Below, piece after piece: positions 15,266 through 23,034 of a stretch of 30,119 nucleotides of DNA. Each line of letters begins with the position of its first letter. Position 1 is the stretch's first letter. The DNA comes from a virus: positions 1 through 30,119 of IMG/VR virus record IMGVR_UViG_3300049489_000249; one strand, 5' to 3'. The position numbers were made by a program, and so were the translations under genes. A model generated the notes under the pieces. That model saw nothing but the letters and a program-made list of their open reading frames with translations. It was not told the DNA's origin and searched no databases.

Positions 15266-17278
15266 CTAACTAGATCTCCTCTCGAAATCACTAATCCAGC
15301 TTCTAACTTTTGCAAGTTCTTCAGAAGAAACATCTTTCAAGCAACTCTTTATAATGATACCTGATTCTTTGACTCTTTCCCGCATTTCTGCTTCTGTGTT
15401 TGGCTTTGGTTCTACCTGACCAACACCAGAATCAATTGGCTTTCTCTCTATCTTTTTCTTTATATCATTAGAAAGGTCTTTAATGTCTACTGGTTTTCCA
15501 GCTGGATACATTGTTATAGTGCCGTCGTCAGCAACCTTAAATTTGGTTTGACTAAACTTATTAAGGCCGTCTTCTAAAATGTCTCTCATTTGCACAGTAC
15601 CAAAGTTGTTATTAGTACCGCATTCTAAACCATTCTTTGAAATTGACTCAAGAATAGACTTAACCATTGCGATTAACTGAATGATATTCGTCTTAAGATA
15701 ACTCGTACCAGTCTTCTTGCTCATCCAACCAAGTTCTACTCCAAGAAGGTCGTAAATCATTTGCGTCAAGAAAGTAAACCAATCTTTGACGTACTGGATG
15801 CCGCCTTGGATAATGTTCCTAAGTTGGACAATAGAACTTATTAACGGAGACGGGTCCCAATACTTATAGGCTTCATCTGGCTTCTTTGCCCGGTTTTCTG
15901 GCTTCTTATAACTATCTTCCCAAGCAGAAGTTGCGGCCCTTGCTTTTCTTTCTGTCTCTATTTCTTGTTTCTTCTTCTTTCTTTCTTCTTGTTTCTTCTT
16001 AGCTGCAGCCCAACGCTGGTCTAATTCTTTTCGCTTTTCAGGAGAAGTCTGATAACCCGCATCGCCAAAGTCCTTTTCAGCAAATGTTCTCATTTCTTCT
16101 CTGGTCTCTTGGCCCGCTAAGCTAAGTTCTTCAACCGGGTATTCTGGAATAGGATTATCGTAAACATCCAGCTCTACTTTTTCATACCTATAAGCTTCAG
16201 CTCCAGACCAGGCAGTATTGTCTCTGTTATCTGAAACAAAACCTACCTGAGTGCCAACAGTTGGAACGTCTGGAATTAAGTTTGTGTTAAGCCCCATGTC
16301 TACGTTGCCAGAATACCTGGCATCTTTAATAGCTATAGGAATTTTTTGCGCCGTAATAATAACTTCGTTTACGTGGTCTACTACACAGAGTAGAGGTTCA
16401 ATAATCAATTGAACCCACTTATCCAGCCATTGGCTAAGACCATCCAAGAATGGACTTAGTATTGGGCCGACTAAGTTAATCATGAAGTCCATATTGAACT
16501 TGATATCAAGATTTATCTTTGTTAGGTACTGTGTTAATAGAGCTAAGATTGCTATCAAGTCTTGTGGGCACAAGGACGCAAAAAGTTTAAGCAATTCGCA
16601 GATATCGATATACATACCGGGATCTCCGAATAACTTCTTAAGCTCGTCGATAAAATCTGTTCTAAGTCTTATGTTCAGAGCATGAATCTGAAGTATATCT
16701 CCGTTTGGAAGGAGATTATTCTTATCAATTAGCCGATTGAAGCAAGGAACGCATTCAGTAAGCATCTTACCCATGTTCTCTGCTCTTGTTTTAGCAGAGA
16801 CATCTGAGCCAAAAATCTTAGTATAGTCGAAGTCTTTTTGTCTTGAGCGCAAACCATTCATAAAAGACTCTGGACTTGACATCGCATTATTCCAAGAATT
16901 CATACGATTAGCAGAATCTTCTTTTGCGTTCTTAAGAAAAGGATTTTCTTTTGGCGGGCTGGAAGATTGGTGCATGCCAGGATAGTAATCCATCTGGCCG
17001 CGCACTCTCTCGGAAAAGTTCCTTGTGCTATATACGTCTTTATAGTGGGTTGCTAAAGCATAGTCTTCTTCTACCCAACTTGTTGTCTCTGATTCATATG
17101 TCTGAATAATCTTATGGTAGTCTTGGGCAGCAAAAGGATTACTTACATTAACCTCTATACTGCCAGGCTTTCCATTGTTCTTGTCGGGATCGCGCAAACC
17201 AATATTAATAGAAGTATCTTGGCCGATTCGGCTGGAAGACTTATCGTTAATACTTGTTTGGTTTTCTAAAAATCCCAT
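15266..17278 (-). CDS. Large unknown structural protein between TerL and portal (670 aa)
   Basis: I do not recognise the family. The N-terminal 180 residues are polar. Residues about 225-310 form a hydrophobic helical region (LLKLFASLCPQDLIAILALL and LVGPILSPFLDGLSQWLDKW) that could be membrane-active or a core helical bundle. About residues 410-460 are a strongly charged coiled segment (KKKQEERKKKKQEIETERKA). A second amphipathic region follows at 475-560 (IVQLRNIIQGGIQYVKDWFT). The stop of the upstream gene lies six bases away. Placement beside the portal suggests a neck, adaptor or internal core component. This is inference from position only. Confidence 0.6.
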   Translation of the reverse strand: MGFLENQTSINDKSSSRIGQDTSINIGLRDPDKNNGKPGSIEVNVSNPFAAQDYHKIIQTYESETTSWVEEDYALATHYKDVYSTRNFSERVRGQMDYYPGMHQSSSPPKENPFLKNAKEDSANRMNSWNNAMSSPESFMNGLRSRQKDFDYTKIFGSDVSAKTRAENMGKMLTECVPCFNRLIDKNNLLPNGDILQIHALNIRLRTDFIDELKKLFGDPGMYIDICELLKLFASLCPQDLIAILALLTQYLTKINLDIKFNMDFMINLVGPILSPFLDGLSQWLDKWVQLIIEPLLCVVDHVNEVIITAQKIPIAIKDARYSGNVDMGLNTNLIPDVPTVGTQVGFVSDNRDNTAWSGAEAYRYEKVELDVYDNPIPEYPVEELSLAGQETREEMRTFAEKDFGDAGYQTSPEKRKELDQRWAAAKKKQEERKKKKQEIETERKARAATSAWEDSYKKPENRAKKPDEAYKYWDPSPLISSIVQLRNIIQGGIQYVKDWFTFLTQMIYDLLGVELGWMSKKTGTSYLKTNIIQLIAMVKSILESISKNGLECGTNNNFGTVQMRDILEDGLNKFSQTKFKVADDGTITMYPAGKPVDIKDLSNDIKKKIERKPIDSGVGQVEPKPNTEAEMRERVKESGIIIKSCLKDVSSEELAKVRSWISDFERRSS

Positions 17279-17284
17279 TAGAGC

Positions 17285-17596
17285 CTACTTTCCAAGTTCA
17301 CCAAGAGCTTCATTAATTGCTGCACCGCCAGCTTGTTTCTTTGCTTCTTTTGATTGCTTAAGAAGCTGAGAACCTGCGCCAGGAGAAGATCCATTCTGAA
17401 TTGGTTGACAAACACCTCCAGTAATAGGAGCCGGTCCAACCTGTCCAGTGACAATCAAGTTGCTTGCAATAAGCAGTTCTTTCATATCTGCTCTTGTAAC
17501 AAAATCCTCCATAATAAGAGGAAAGAGTCTAAAATAAGTCATCTTTGTTGCGGCCTCAAGATAAACTTTTTGATTTAATGGCGTAAAGGTTAGCAT
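17285..17596 (-). CDS. Small protein upstream of the 670-aa structural gene (103 aa)
   Basis: The start chosen is ATG 17596 (MLTFTPLNQKVYLEAATKMT), which has GAGG five bases upstream and follows the previous TAA by one base. A longer frame from 17647 would overlap that gene by about 50 bases. The first 50 residues are helical; the remainder is Gly/Pro/Ser-rich (GPAPITGGVCQPIQNGSSPG) and ends in a basic helix. No recognised family. It is probably a minor virion or assembly protein. Confidence 0.6.
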   Translation of the reverse strand: MLTFTPLNQKVYLEAATKMTYFRLFPLIMEDFVTRADMKELLIASNLIVTGQVGPAPITGGVCQPIQNGSSPGAGSQLLKQSKEAKKQAGGAAINEALGELGK

Positions 17597-17597
17597 G

Positions 17598-17996
17598 TTA
17601 TCCTCGCGAGGTCTTGAAATCATTGCCAATTTTGGCAATTTCAGCAATACAGGTTTGGTACATTTGAAATGTTATCTTAGTAGTATGCATACCAAAGACT
17701 CTTTCAATTGCTTCTATAGTAGCAAAATGCTTCTCTTCGTCAAGGTCTACAGTAGCATCCTTACAGCGATTAGCAATTTCGTCTTCTAACTCTTTGCAAT
17801 TATCAATAAGAGTTCCATAACCCTCATATACTTCTTGTGCTTTCTGGCGACGGCTATCAACACTATTAAGGTCTTCTGGTTCTTCCATATAGGGAAGTAG
17901 AATATCTCTTGGATTTGGTGGAACCCAACTGGTTGCACCTGTAGCATTGATTATTTGTTTGTCGTCCGGCCGAAGAAGTCTTTTAATGTCAACCAT
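17598..17996 (-). CDS. Small helical protein (132 aa)
   Basis: The N-terminus is Pro-rich (ATSWVPPNPRDILLPYMEEP) and residues 45-125 are helical (YEGYGTLIDNCKELEDEIAN; KHFATIEAIERVFGMH). It overlaps the preceding gene by one base (TAATG), so translation is coupled. No family is recognised. It is one of three small genes between TerL and the portal region where head-tail connectors are often found. Confidence 0.6.
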   Translation of the reverse strand: MVDIKRLLRPDDKQIINATGATSWVPPNPRDILLPYMEEPEDLNSVDSRRQKAQEVYEGYGTLIDNCKELEDEIANRCKDATVDLDEEKHFATIEAIERVFGMHTTKITFQMYQTCIAEIAKIGNDFKTSRG

Positions 17997-18439
17997 TAAA
18001 CCACATTCTCCGTATAAGAAACAGTTAACGCAATATCGGTTTTATTCTGAGCGTTAGTATTTGGCGGACAAGTGATAAGATACCAAAAAGAATGAGACAA
18101 TTCAGCAATACTGGTTATAGAAATTGGAGCCCCCCAGACAATATCTTCCCATTGAGACTTTGAAGGTTCTTCTCCACCAAGGGAAAGCTTAACACCCCAA
18201 CCAGTATCAGTATAAACTGTATCATTTTTTGGCGGACTAGGAAGCTCTAAATCTGTTGGAGTGATGACAACATTTGAATAGGTCCTATTAGGATTATCGT
18301 TCTTAATATAAAGAAGAACCTTTTGAGAATCTCCGTTCTTTCCATCATGAGAAGTCATAATCGGACTTGTAAAGTCGCTTCCAGAAGAAATCTCAACATC
18401 TCCTGGGCCGCCATTATCTTTAAACAATAACAATGCCAT
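17996..18439 (-). CDS. Small beta-rich structural protein (147 aa)
   Basis: A beta-rich sequence with alternating hydrophobic strands (KVLLYIKNDNPNRTYSNVVI; DIALTVSYTENVV) and several Trp residues. It looks like a compact sandwich protein used in heads or connectors. AGGAG lies five bases before ATG 18439, and the gene begins eight bases after the terminase stop. No specific family is recognised. Confidence 0.6.
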   Translation of the reverse strand: MALLLFKDNGGPGDVEISSGSDFTSPIMTSHDGKNGDSQKVLLYIKNDNPNRTYSNVVITPTDLELPSPPKNDTVYTDTGWGVKLSLGGEEPSKSQWEDIVWGAPISITSIAELSHSFWYLITCPPNTNAQNKTDIALTVSYTENVV

Positions 18440-18447
18440 GATTGCTC

Positions 18448-21400
18448 CTAAAAGTTATCTCTCTTTGGTTTGTCGGACCTATAACCACTTCTCGATCTTC
18501 TCCTCTGAATAAACTCTGCTTGTCGTTGTTCTTCTTGATCCGTATCCCAACCAAGTCTATTTGTCTTAACGCCGCCCATAGGATCGCTTAGCTTACCAGG
18601 TTGCTGTCTGAATAACTGTTTTTCAAGGTCTGTCTTCTGAATCATTTCTCCATCAAGTCTTCGTTCTGTGGGCGCTGTTTTCTTTTCGTTCGAATAAACC
18701 AACTTACCCTGTCCGTCTGTTTCAGTAAGTCTTGGGTCCATCGCCGCGCCACAAACAACAACTGCTGGATTAATCTTATAAAGGTCGTCGAACTCTAAAT
18801 GGAAAGCAACTATAGCTAAGTTTAAAGCATCAAGCCTATGATCTCCTATTTTATCATCGGTCATACCATAGACGTTAACTCCTGATGGAGTGGTGCGAGC
18901 TATGATGTAATTTCTAAGTTGTTTGATTAGAGTAGTGTCCGAAGAACAGATTCTAATCTTTTCTTGCTCGAACAACCGAATACTTGCATTGACCATGAAT
19001 GGTTTAGCTGGTGCTCGATTTATCTGATGAGCAATAGGGTCTTTAACCTCAATAGAAGAACCAGAATCGTATTTCTTAAGAATATCTAATAACCGAGCAG
19101 TATCGTGATCTCCACCATGTCTGCGCTCATCAAAAGCCTTTTTCCTTATTAATTCCGCATTCGTACTGCCGTTTCCAGCGTCGATATAGATAAACGCTGG
19201 CTTCCACTTCTTGTTAAGCTCAAGAAGTTTAGAAACGCCGACTAACTGAGTAAACTCAGATCTCTCAACATGGACAGTTTCTGCTACTTGGAACAAGCCA
19301 GTTAGGGTGTTGTATCCCAATACCGCTATCTCTGTTCCATACTTCTCGTTCCAGTCAGTGCCAATACAGTATCTCCAAGTAGGAGTAGGTCTTTGCTGTT
19401 CGTAATTGTAATTAGTAATCGCCTTATCAATATAAGCTGTTTTGTAAACGTTTGTTTCAGAAGCCGTCCAGTCGGCTAAGTACTCTCTTGTCCACTGATC
19501 TAAGGTGTAGTTGTTTCGTTCTTTCTCAACCTGCTCAAACCAAGGTAATACTTTATACGTATGGTGAAATTCTTTATAGTTTGGATTCTCCTCACACATA
19601 GAAAAGAATGGTGTTTTTGCGCCCGTAGGAGTAGAAAATCCAATAAATTCGGTACGTTCGCTTGTTTGCAAAAGTGGAAGAACAGCTCCAACAAGAGCTT
19701 CTTGGTCGATATAATCAAGTTCTTCAGTCATGAGTAAATCGGCGTCCTGACCTCGGATGTTAACGCCTTCTGATTTACCACGAGTACCAATAGCATAACC
19801 TCTAAGTCTTGAACCATTCTTAAGTTTTAGTTCATGATATGGATTTGAAACAGACCTTGAGATAGAACTGCTAAGGTCTGGATTTAGCCTGATAAAAGAC
19901 TTTACGCGATTGAAGATTTCTTCAACATGGCCCTTGAGTGGCGCAGCAAGAACAATTTTCAAATCTGACTGCGTGAACATTCGATAGCAAATTACAATGG
20001 CAACGGAATCAGTATTGTGAGAAACAATATTATCAGAAATAAAAGTTTTTGTTTCTGGAACACTAAGATCGAAAGTCTCTTGATCCTCTATTTGTTCTAT
20101 TTTGGTAATTTTTTCCCAAGCAAAACCATTATCTGATGAAAGCCATTTCAGATACTCATCGTTCAAATTTTCTGCAAAGACAGAAAGTTTTTCTTTCGTT
20201 GGGGAATATATCATAGAATAAGAAACTCTTGTGCCATCTTCTTTAAGCCCAAGACTTCTTTTCGACTTATTGATTTTCTTTCTTTCTGTTTCTATGTAGT
20301 TATAAATCTGTTTTGGCGTAAAACCATATTCAGACTTCGTAGAGCCTTTTTGATTAATCTTTTCTATCACTTTTAAAAGAGCTTTCTTTTTACCAAGAAT
20401 AGGAATTTCTTTATTAAAAGTATAGATATCTTCTTTTGAGCTTAAAACTAAAGTCCAATTGTCTCTATAACCTTCTTTATACTTAACTCTTTTATAAGAC
20501 TTATTTGAGAAAATACCGAGCCTTAGCAAAAGATACTGCACGTCTTTTATTAATTGCTCAGAAGCACTGCTAACTCCAACCTCTGTGGATTCTATTGGAT
20601 GAGAAGAATCATGTGTTTTGCTTTCAATAGAAAACCAACCATCTGTGTCCCAATATCCAGCAAGAAAGTTTTTCACTGCGCTAAGCGAAGCAGTCATTAC
20701 TTCTTTTGGAACACTTTTAAATCTTGCTGTTTTTCTTAAGTTATACTTATCTAAAAGTTCGTTAACTTTATTTCTATATTTGCCTTTAATAGGAGCGAAG
20801 CCTTCTATAGAATTGTCTTTGATAACAATACTATAGTCGCAACCTCCAATATAACTTAGTTTACAATTGTATAAGGATAAAATCTCCTCAATATCTTCCA
20901 GGCATTCTTTAGTTTCATTTATAAACCTTGAGGAGTGTTTGTAGTTTAACCCCCCGTCGCCGGTTAGATATCCTAATAGTTTGGCTTCTTTGTCAGAAAT
21001 ATTAGAAATATTAAAATTAACATCTCTATAAGAAGAGACTGTTAAGATAGAGTCTCCAATTCGAAGCTCCGATAATTCTCTCCAGCCAAGAGTTCCATCC
21101 TCTTTCATTGTTAAAAACGGATGGTTTAAAGTAGCGTCTATCTCTTTGCCATACATGGTAATAAGCTTAAATACTTGCTTTGTCCCGTTGCTAAAAATAG
21201 AATATTCTTTTGTGGTTTTTATTTTTCCATCGTTCTCATCAAAAGTTAATATTTCTGGTTTGTCTTCTGCACCAAGAAGTTCTTTTACAGGTATTAAGCC
21301 ATCAACTGTATTAATTCTTGCAGTTGCAGCTATGCACTTGCCAGACCTTCTGCTGATACGCAAGACTTTTTTATTTGAAGAACATTTTAAAATCGGGACT

Positions 21401-21720
21401 TGATACTCGCGAGCAATCCAAGGATTTCCATCTGGTAATGTTAGGTGTTTGGCCGCGAACTTAACAACATCATTAACTGCTTCAATCTCTTCAATTTCGT
21501 CTTTAGAATAAATGTTTCTAAAACTTGGATCGATGATAGATTTCTTAATACCCTTACAGTTAATTAAGAACTTACCTTCGGCTTTAACCCCGTCCTGATC
21601 TACGAATTTTTCATATTTTCTTAATTGATTACGAACGCATTCATGACAGATAGGATCTACCTCGTCTACATCGAAAGGTAGCTTTATCTTTCTAAGGTCT
21701 GATAAGTTGTCATCTTGCAT
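18448..21720 (-). CDS. terL: Terminase large subunit interrupted by an intein (1,090 aa precursor)
   Basis: TerL powers DNA packaging and cuts the concatemer. Walker A SRRSGK (123-128) is split from its next residue T570 by the intein. Walker B is LLMTEE (662-667), with Glu where Asp is usual. The coupling motif GFSTPTG is at 694-700. The RNase H-like nuclease acids appear in GTDW (D789), YIDAG (D847) and GDHRLDAL (D960, D964). Excision would leave about 649 residues, normal for TerL. CHEC near residues 25-28 and C55 could bind metal at the N-terminus. ATG 21720 has AGG six bases ahead, with the previous stop close by. No convincing small terminase gene is visible. Confidence 0.92.
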   Translation of the reverse strand: MQDDNLSDLRKIKLPFDVDEVDPICHECVRNQLRKYEKFVDQDGVKAEGKFLINCKGIKKSIIDPSFRNIYSKDEIEEIEAVNDVVKFAAKHLTLPDGNPWIAREYQVPILKCSSNKKVLRISRRSGKCIAATARINTVDGLIPVKELLGAEDKPEILTFDENDGKIKTTKEYSIFSNGTKQVFKLITMYGKEIDATLNHPFLTMKEDGTLGWRELSELRIGDSILTVSSYRDVNFNISNISDKEAKLLGYLTGDGGLNYKHSSRFINETKECLEDIEEILSLYNCKLSYIGGCDYSIVIKDNSIEGFAPIKGKYRNKVNELLDKYNLRKTARFKSVPKEVMTASLSAVKNFLAGYWDTDGWFSIESKTHDSSHPIESTEVGVSSASEQLIKDVQYLLLRLGIFSNKSYKRVKYKEGYRDNWTLVLSSKEDIYTFNKEIPILGKKKALLKVIEKINQKGSTKSEYGFTPKQIYNYIETERKKINKSKRSLGLKEDGTRVSYSMIYSPTKEKLSVFAENLNDEYLKWLSSDNGFAWEKITKIEQIEDQETFDLSVPETKTFISDNIVSHNTDSVAIVICYRMFTQSDLKIVLAAPLKGHVEEIFNRVKSFIRLNPDLSSSISRSVSNPYHELKLKNGSRLRGYAIGTRGKSEGVNIRGQDADLLMTEELDYIDQEALVGAVLPLLQTSERTEFIGFSTPTGAKTPFFSMCEENPNYKEFHHTYKVLPWFEQVEKERNNYTLDQWTREYLADWTASETNVYKTAYIDKAITNYNYEQQRPTPTWRYCIGTDWNEKYGTEIAVLGYNTLTGLFQVAETVHVERSEFTQLVGVSKLLELNKKWKPAFIYIDAGNGSTNAELIRKKAFDERRHGGDHDTARLLDILKKYDSGSSIEVKDPIAHQINRAPAKPFMVNASIRLFEQEKIRICSSDTTLIKQLRNYIIARTTPSGVNVYGMTDDKIGDHRLDALNLAIVAFHLEFDDLYKINPAVVVCGAAMDPRLTETDGQGKLVYSNEKKTAPTERRLDGEMIQKTDLEKQLFRQQPGKLSDPMGGVKTNRLGWDTDQEEQRQAEFIQRRRSRSGYRSDKPKRDNF
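20014..21336 (-). other. Intein with LAGLIDADG homing endonuclease inside terL (441 aa)
   Basis: The protein intron runs from C129 to N569. Block A starts CIAATARINTVDGLIPV. Block B has TLNHPFL (T197, H200). Two LAGLIDADG helices are present: LLGYLTGDGGL (258-268) and FLAGYWDTDGW (362-372). Splicing block G is SHN with H568, N569 and +1 Thr570. All residues needed for splicing and for homing appear intact. The insertion point is inside the Walker A P-loop (SGK|T), a site that only tolerates an intein if splicing restores the ATPase. The codons at both junctions (TGC at 21336-21334, AAT at 20016-20014) agree with the assignment. Confidence 0.93.
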
Positions 21721-21723
21721 TAA

Positions 21724-22497
21724 TTACCTATGCATGAAACCGGCTTCGCGACCCATTAAAGAACGAGCATTCATCATGCCTCTGTTCATGGCTTCAAGCG
21801 AACGCTGTCTCATTGTAGCAGATCTTTGAGTATTAAAGACTTGTGTTTGGCCGCCCCACTCACTCCACTCCACTCCACGTCTACGACGTTCGTTCTCTAC
21901 AAGTCTATTAGCAAAGTCATAACCTTTATAAGCTACAGTGCTAACTCCCGTATAACCAGCAAGACCACCAGCAAGAAAGCCAACCGCTCCACCGATAGGA
22001 CCACCAACAGCAGCACCAATTAAAGCTCCTGCTTTTGCGCCACCCCAAGCTCCAAGATTAGAAGCCAAAGCGGTCCCTGTAGCAAAAGACCTATCTCCTG
22101 CAGAACCTTGAGAGTTTACAGCACTGTATACGTCGTATCCAACAAAAGCAGCAGGAAGAAGTCCTTTAACAAATCCTCTTCCAGCACCTCTAAGAACTGG
22201 AGATTTCATGTTTTTTATATGTCTTGCTTCTGCGGCATTGAATTTTGTTTCTATGCTTTTAGGAACATCGTTGCCATATCTCGTAACCATAACTTCTGCT
22301 AATTCTTGAAGATTTCTACCATGTCTTGCTGTCCCAGGAAGGCTTCTTAGGCTGTTCCCAGGAACGTGAGCCATCACTGTTTCTGCTACATTTGATCTCG
22401 TCCACTTATAGGCCCAACCGCGCTCAGCATAGCTTTCAGGGTTATGTTCCATAACATAACTCTTAAGAGAGAAAGAACTATTATTCTTTGGACCCAT
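21724..22497 (-). CDS. Gly/Ala-rich glycine-zipper protein (257 aa)
   Basis: Residues 1-120 are basic and polar. Residues about 125-195 hold a long Gly/Ala stretch with glycine-zipper spacing (GAKAGALIGAAVGGPIGGAV, then GFLAGGLAGYTG) that can insert into or span membranes. The C-terminus is Arg/Met-rich (RRRGVEWSEW, MRQRSLEAMNRGMMNARSLM). AAGGA lies six bases before ATG 22497. It lies beside another Gly-rich gene and the nuclease/kinase gene. Glycine-zipper proteins in virions can form DNA-ejection channels, so this may be an ejected pore protein; that is inference. Confidence 0.62.
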   Translation of the reverse strand: MGPKNNSSFSLKSYVMEHNPESYAERGWAYKWTRSNVAETVMAHVPGNSLRSLPGTARHGRNLQELAEVMVTRYGNDVPKSIETKFNAAEARHIKNMKSPVLRGAGRGFVKGLLPAAFVGYDVYSAVNSQGSAGDRSFATGTALASNLGAWGGAKAGALIGAAVGGPIGGAVGFLAGGLAGYTGVSTVAYKGYDFANRLVENERRRRGVEWSEWGGQTQVFNTQRSATMRQRSLEAMNRGMMNARSLMGREAGFMHR

Positions 22498-22507
22498 TGA
22501 TTATCCT

Positions 22508-22981
22508 TTAGTAGGGGCGATTACTTCGAAGAGCAGAACTGCCAAGGCTGGCACCCATAGCACCAGCAATACCAACCGCGCCATAGTGAGCGAATTTGTT
22601 GATGGAACTTAATCTTTTTTGAGATGTCTTAAAAGCAGAAGAACCCACTCTGATCTTTCCTTTTCCAGCAAGTCCACCAGATAGATTACTTTTAAGAAAT
22701 CCACCGAGACCTTTTCCTGCGCTCCAATTAGAAGCAAAACCTTTATTACGGCTAAGATTTTTAAGTCCCCAAGAACCAATAGCCTTAGGAGCGAATTTGC
22801 CTAAGTATCCACCAGCAGCCATACCTCCAGCAATACCTCCAGCAAAACCCCATCCTTCTTCATTTCTTGAAGAGTAAGCTCCCATTACGCCGCCTACAGC
22901 GGCTCTGCCAAAAAAGCTAGAACCTCCAGCTCGTCTAAGAGTACCTGCTGCAGAAGTAGCTGCTTTACCAAGTCCAAACAT
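22508..22981 (-). CDS. Small Gly/Ala-rich membrane-active-like protein (157 aa)
   Basis: It is rich in Gly, Ala, Ser and Lys, with glycine-zipper segments at about 30-65 (GGVMGAYSSRNEEGWGFAGG, IAGGMAAGGYLG) and 130-150 (YGAVGIAGAMGASLGSSA). It has no acidic active-site motifs and is strongly basic. ATG 22981 is chosen because GGAGG lies eight bases before it; the GTG at 22990 would overlap the ribosome site. The composition matches its 257-aa neighbour, and the two may act together in membranes or bind DNA in the head. Function is unproven. Confidence 0.6.
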   Translation of the reverse strand: MFGLGKAATSAAGTLRRAGGSSFFGRAAVGGVMGAYSSRNEEGWGFAGGIAGGMAAGGYLGKFAPKAIGSWGLKNLSRNKGFASNWSAGKGLGGFLKSNLSGGLAGKGKIRVGSSAFKTSQKRLSSINKFAHYGAVGIAGAMGASLGSSALRSNRPY

Positions 22982-22984
22982 CAA

Positions 22985-23027
22985 AAACACCTCCGTGTTT
23001 ACATAAACTACTGTAATTATTGTAGCA
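22985..23027 (-). promoter_or_regulatory. Possible extended -10 promoter and ribosome-site hairpin
   Basis: Minus strand: TGCTACAAT (23027-23019) fits an extended -10 element but has no clear -35. Downstream, AAACAC (23000-22995) pairs with GTGTTT (22990-22985) around a GGAG loop that is the ribosome site of the 157-aa gene. Together they could start and tune a transcript for the Gly-rich genes and terL. Weak evidence. Confidence 0.35.
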
Positions 23028-23034
23028 CATCAAA

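Noticed and set aside
15265-15333. Longer portal start at 15333
   Set aside because: It would overlap the previous gene by about 65 bases, while ATG 15264 has GAGGAG and sits one base after that gene's stop.
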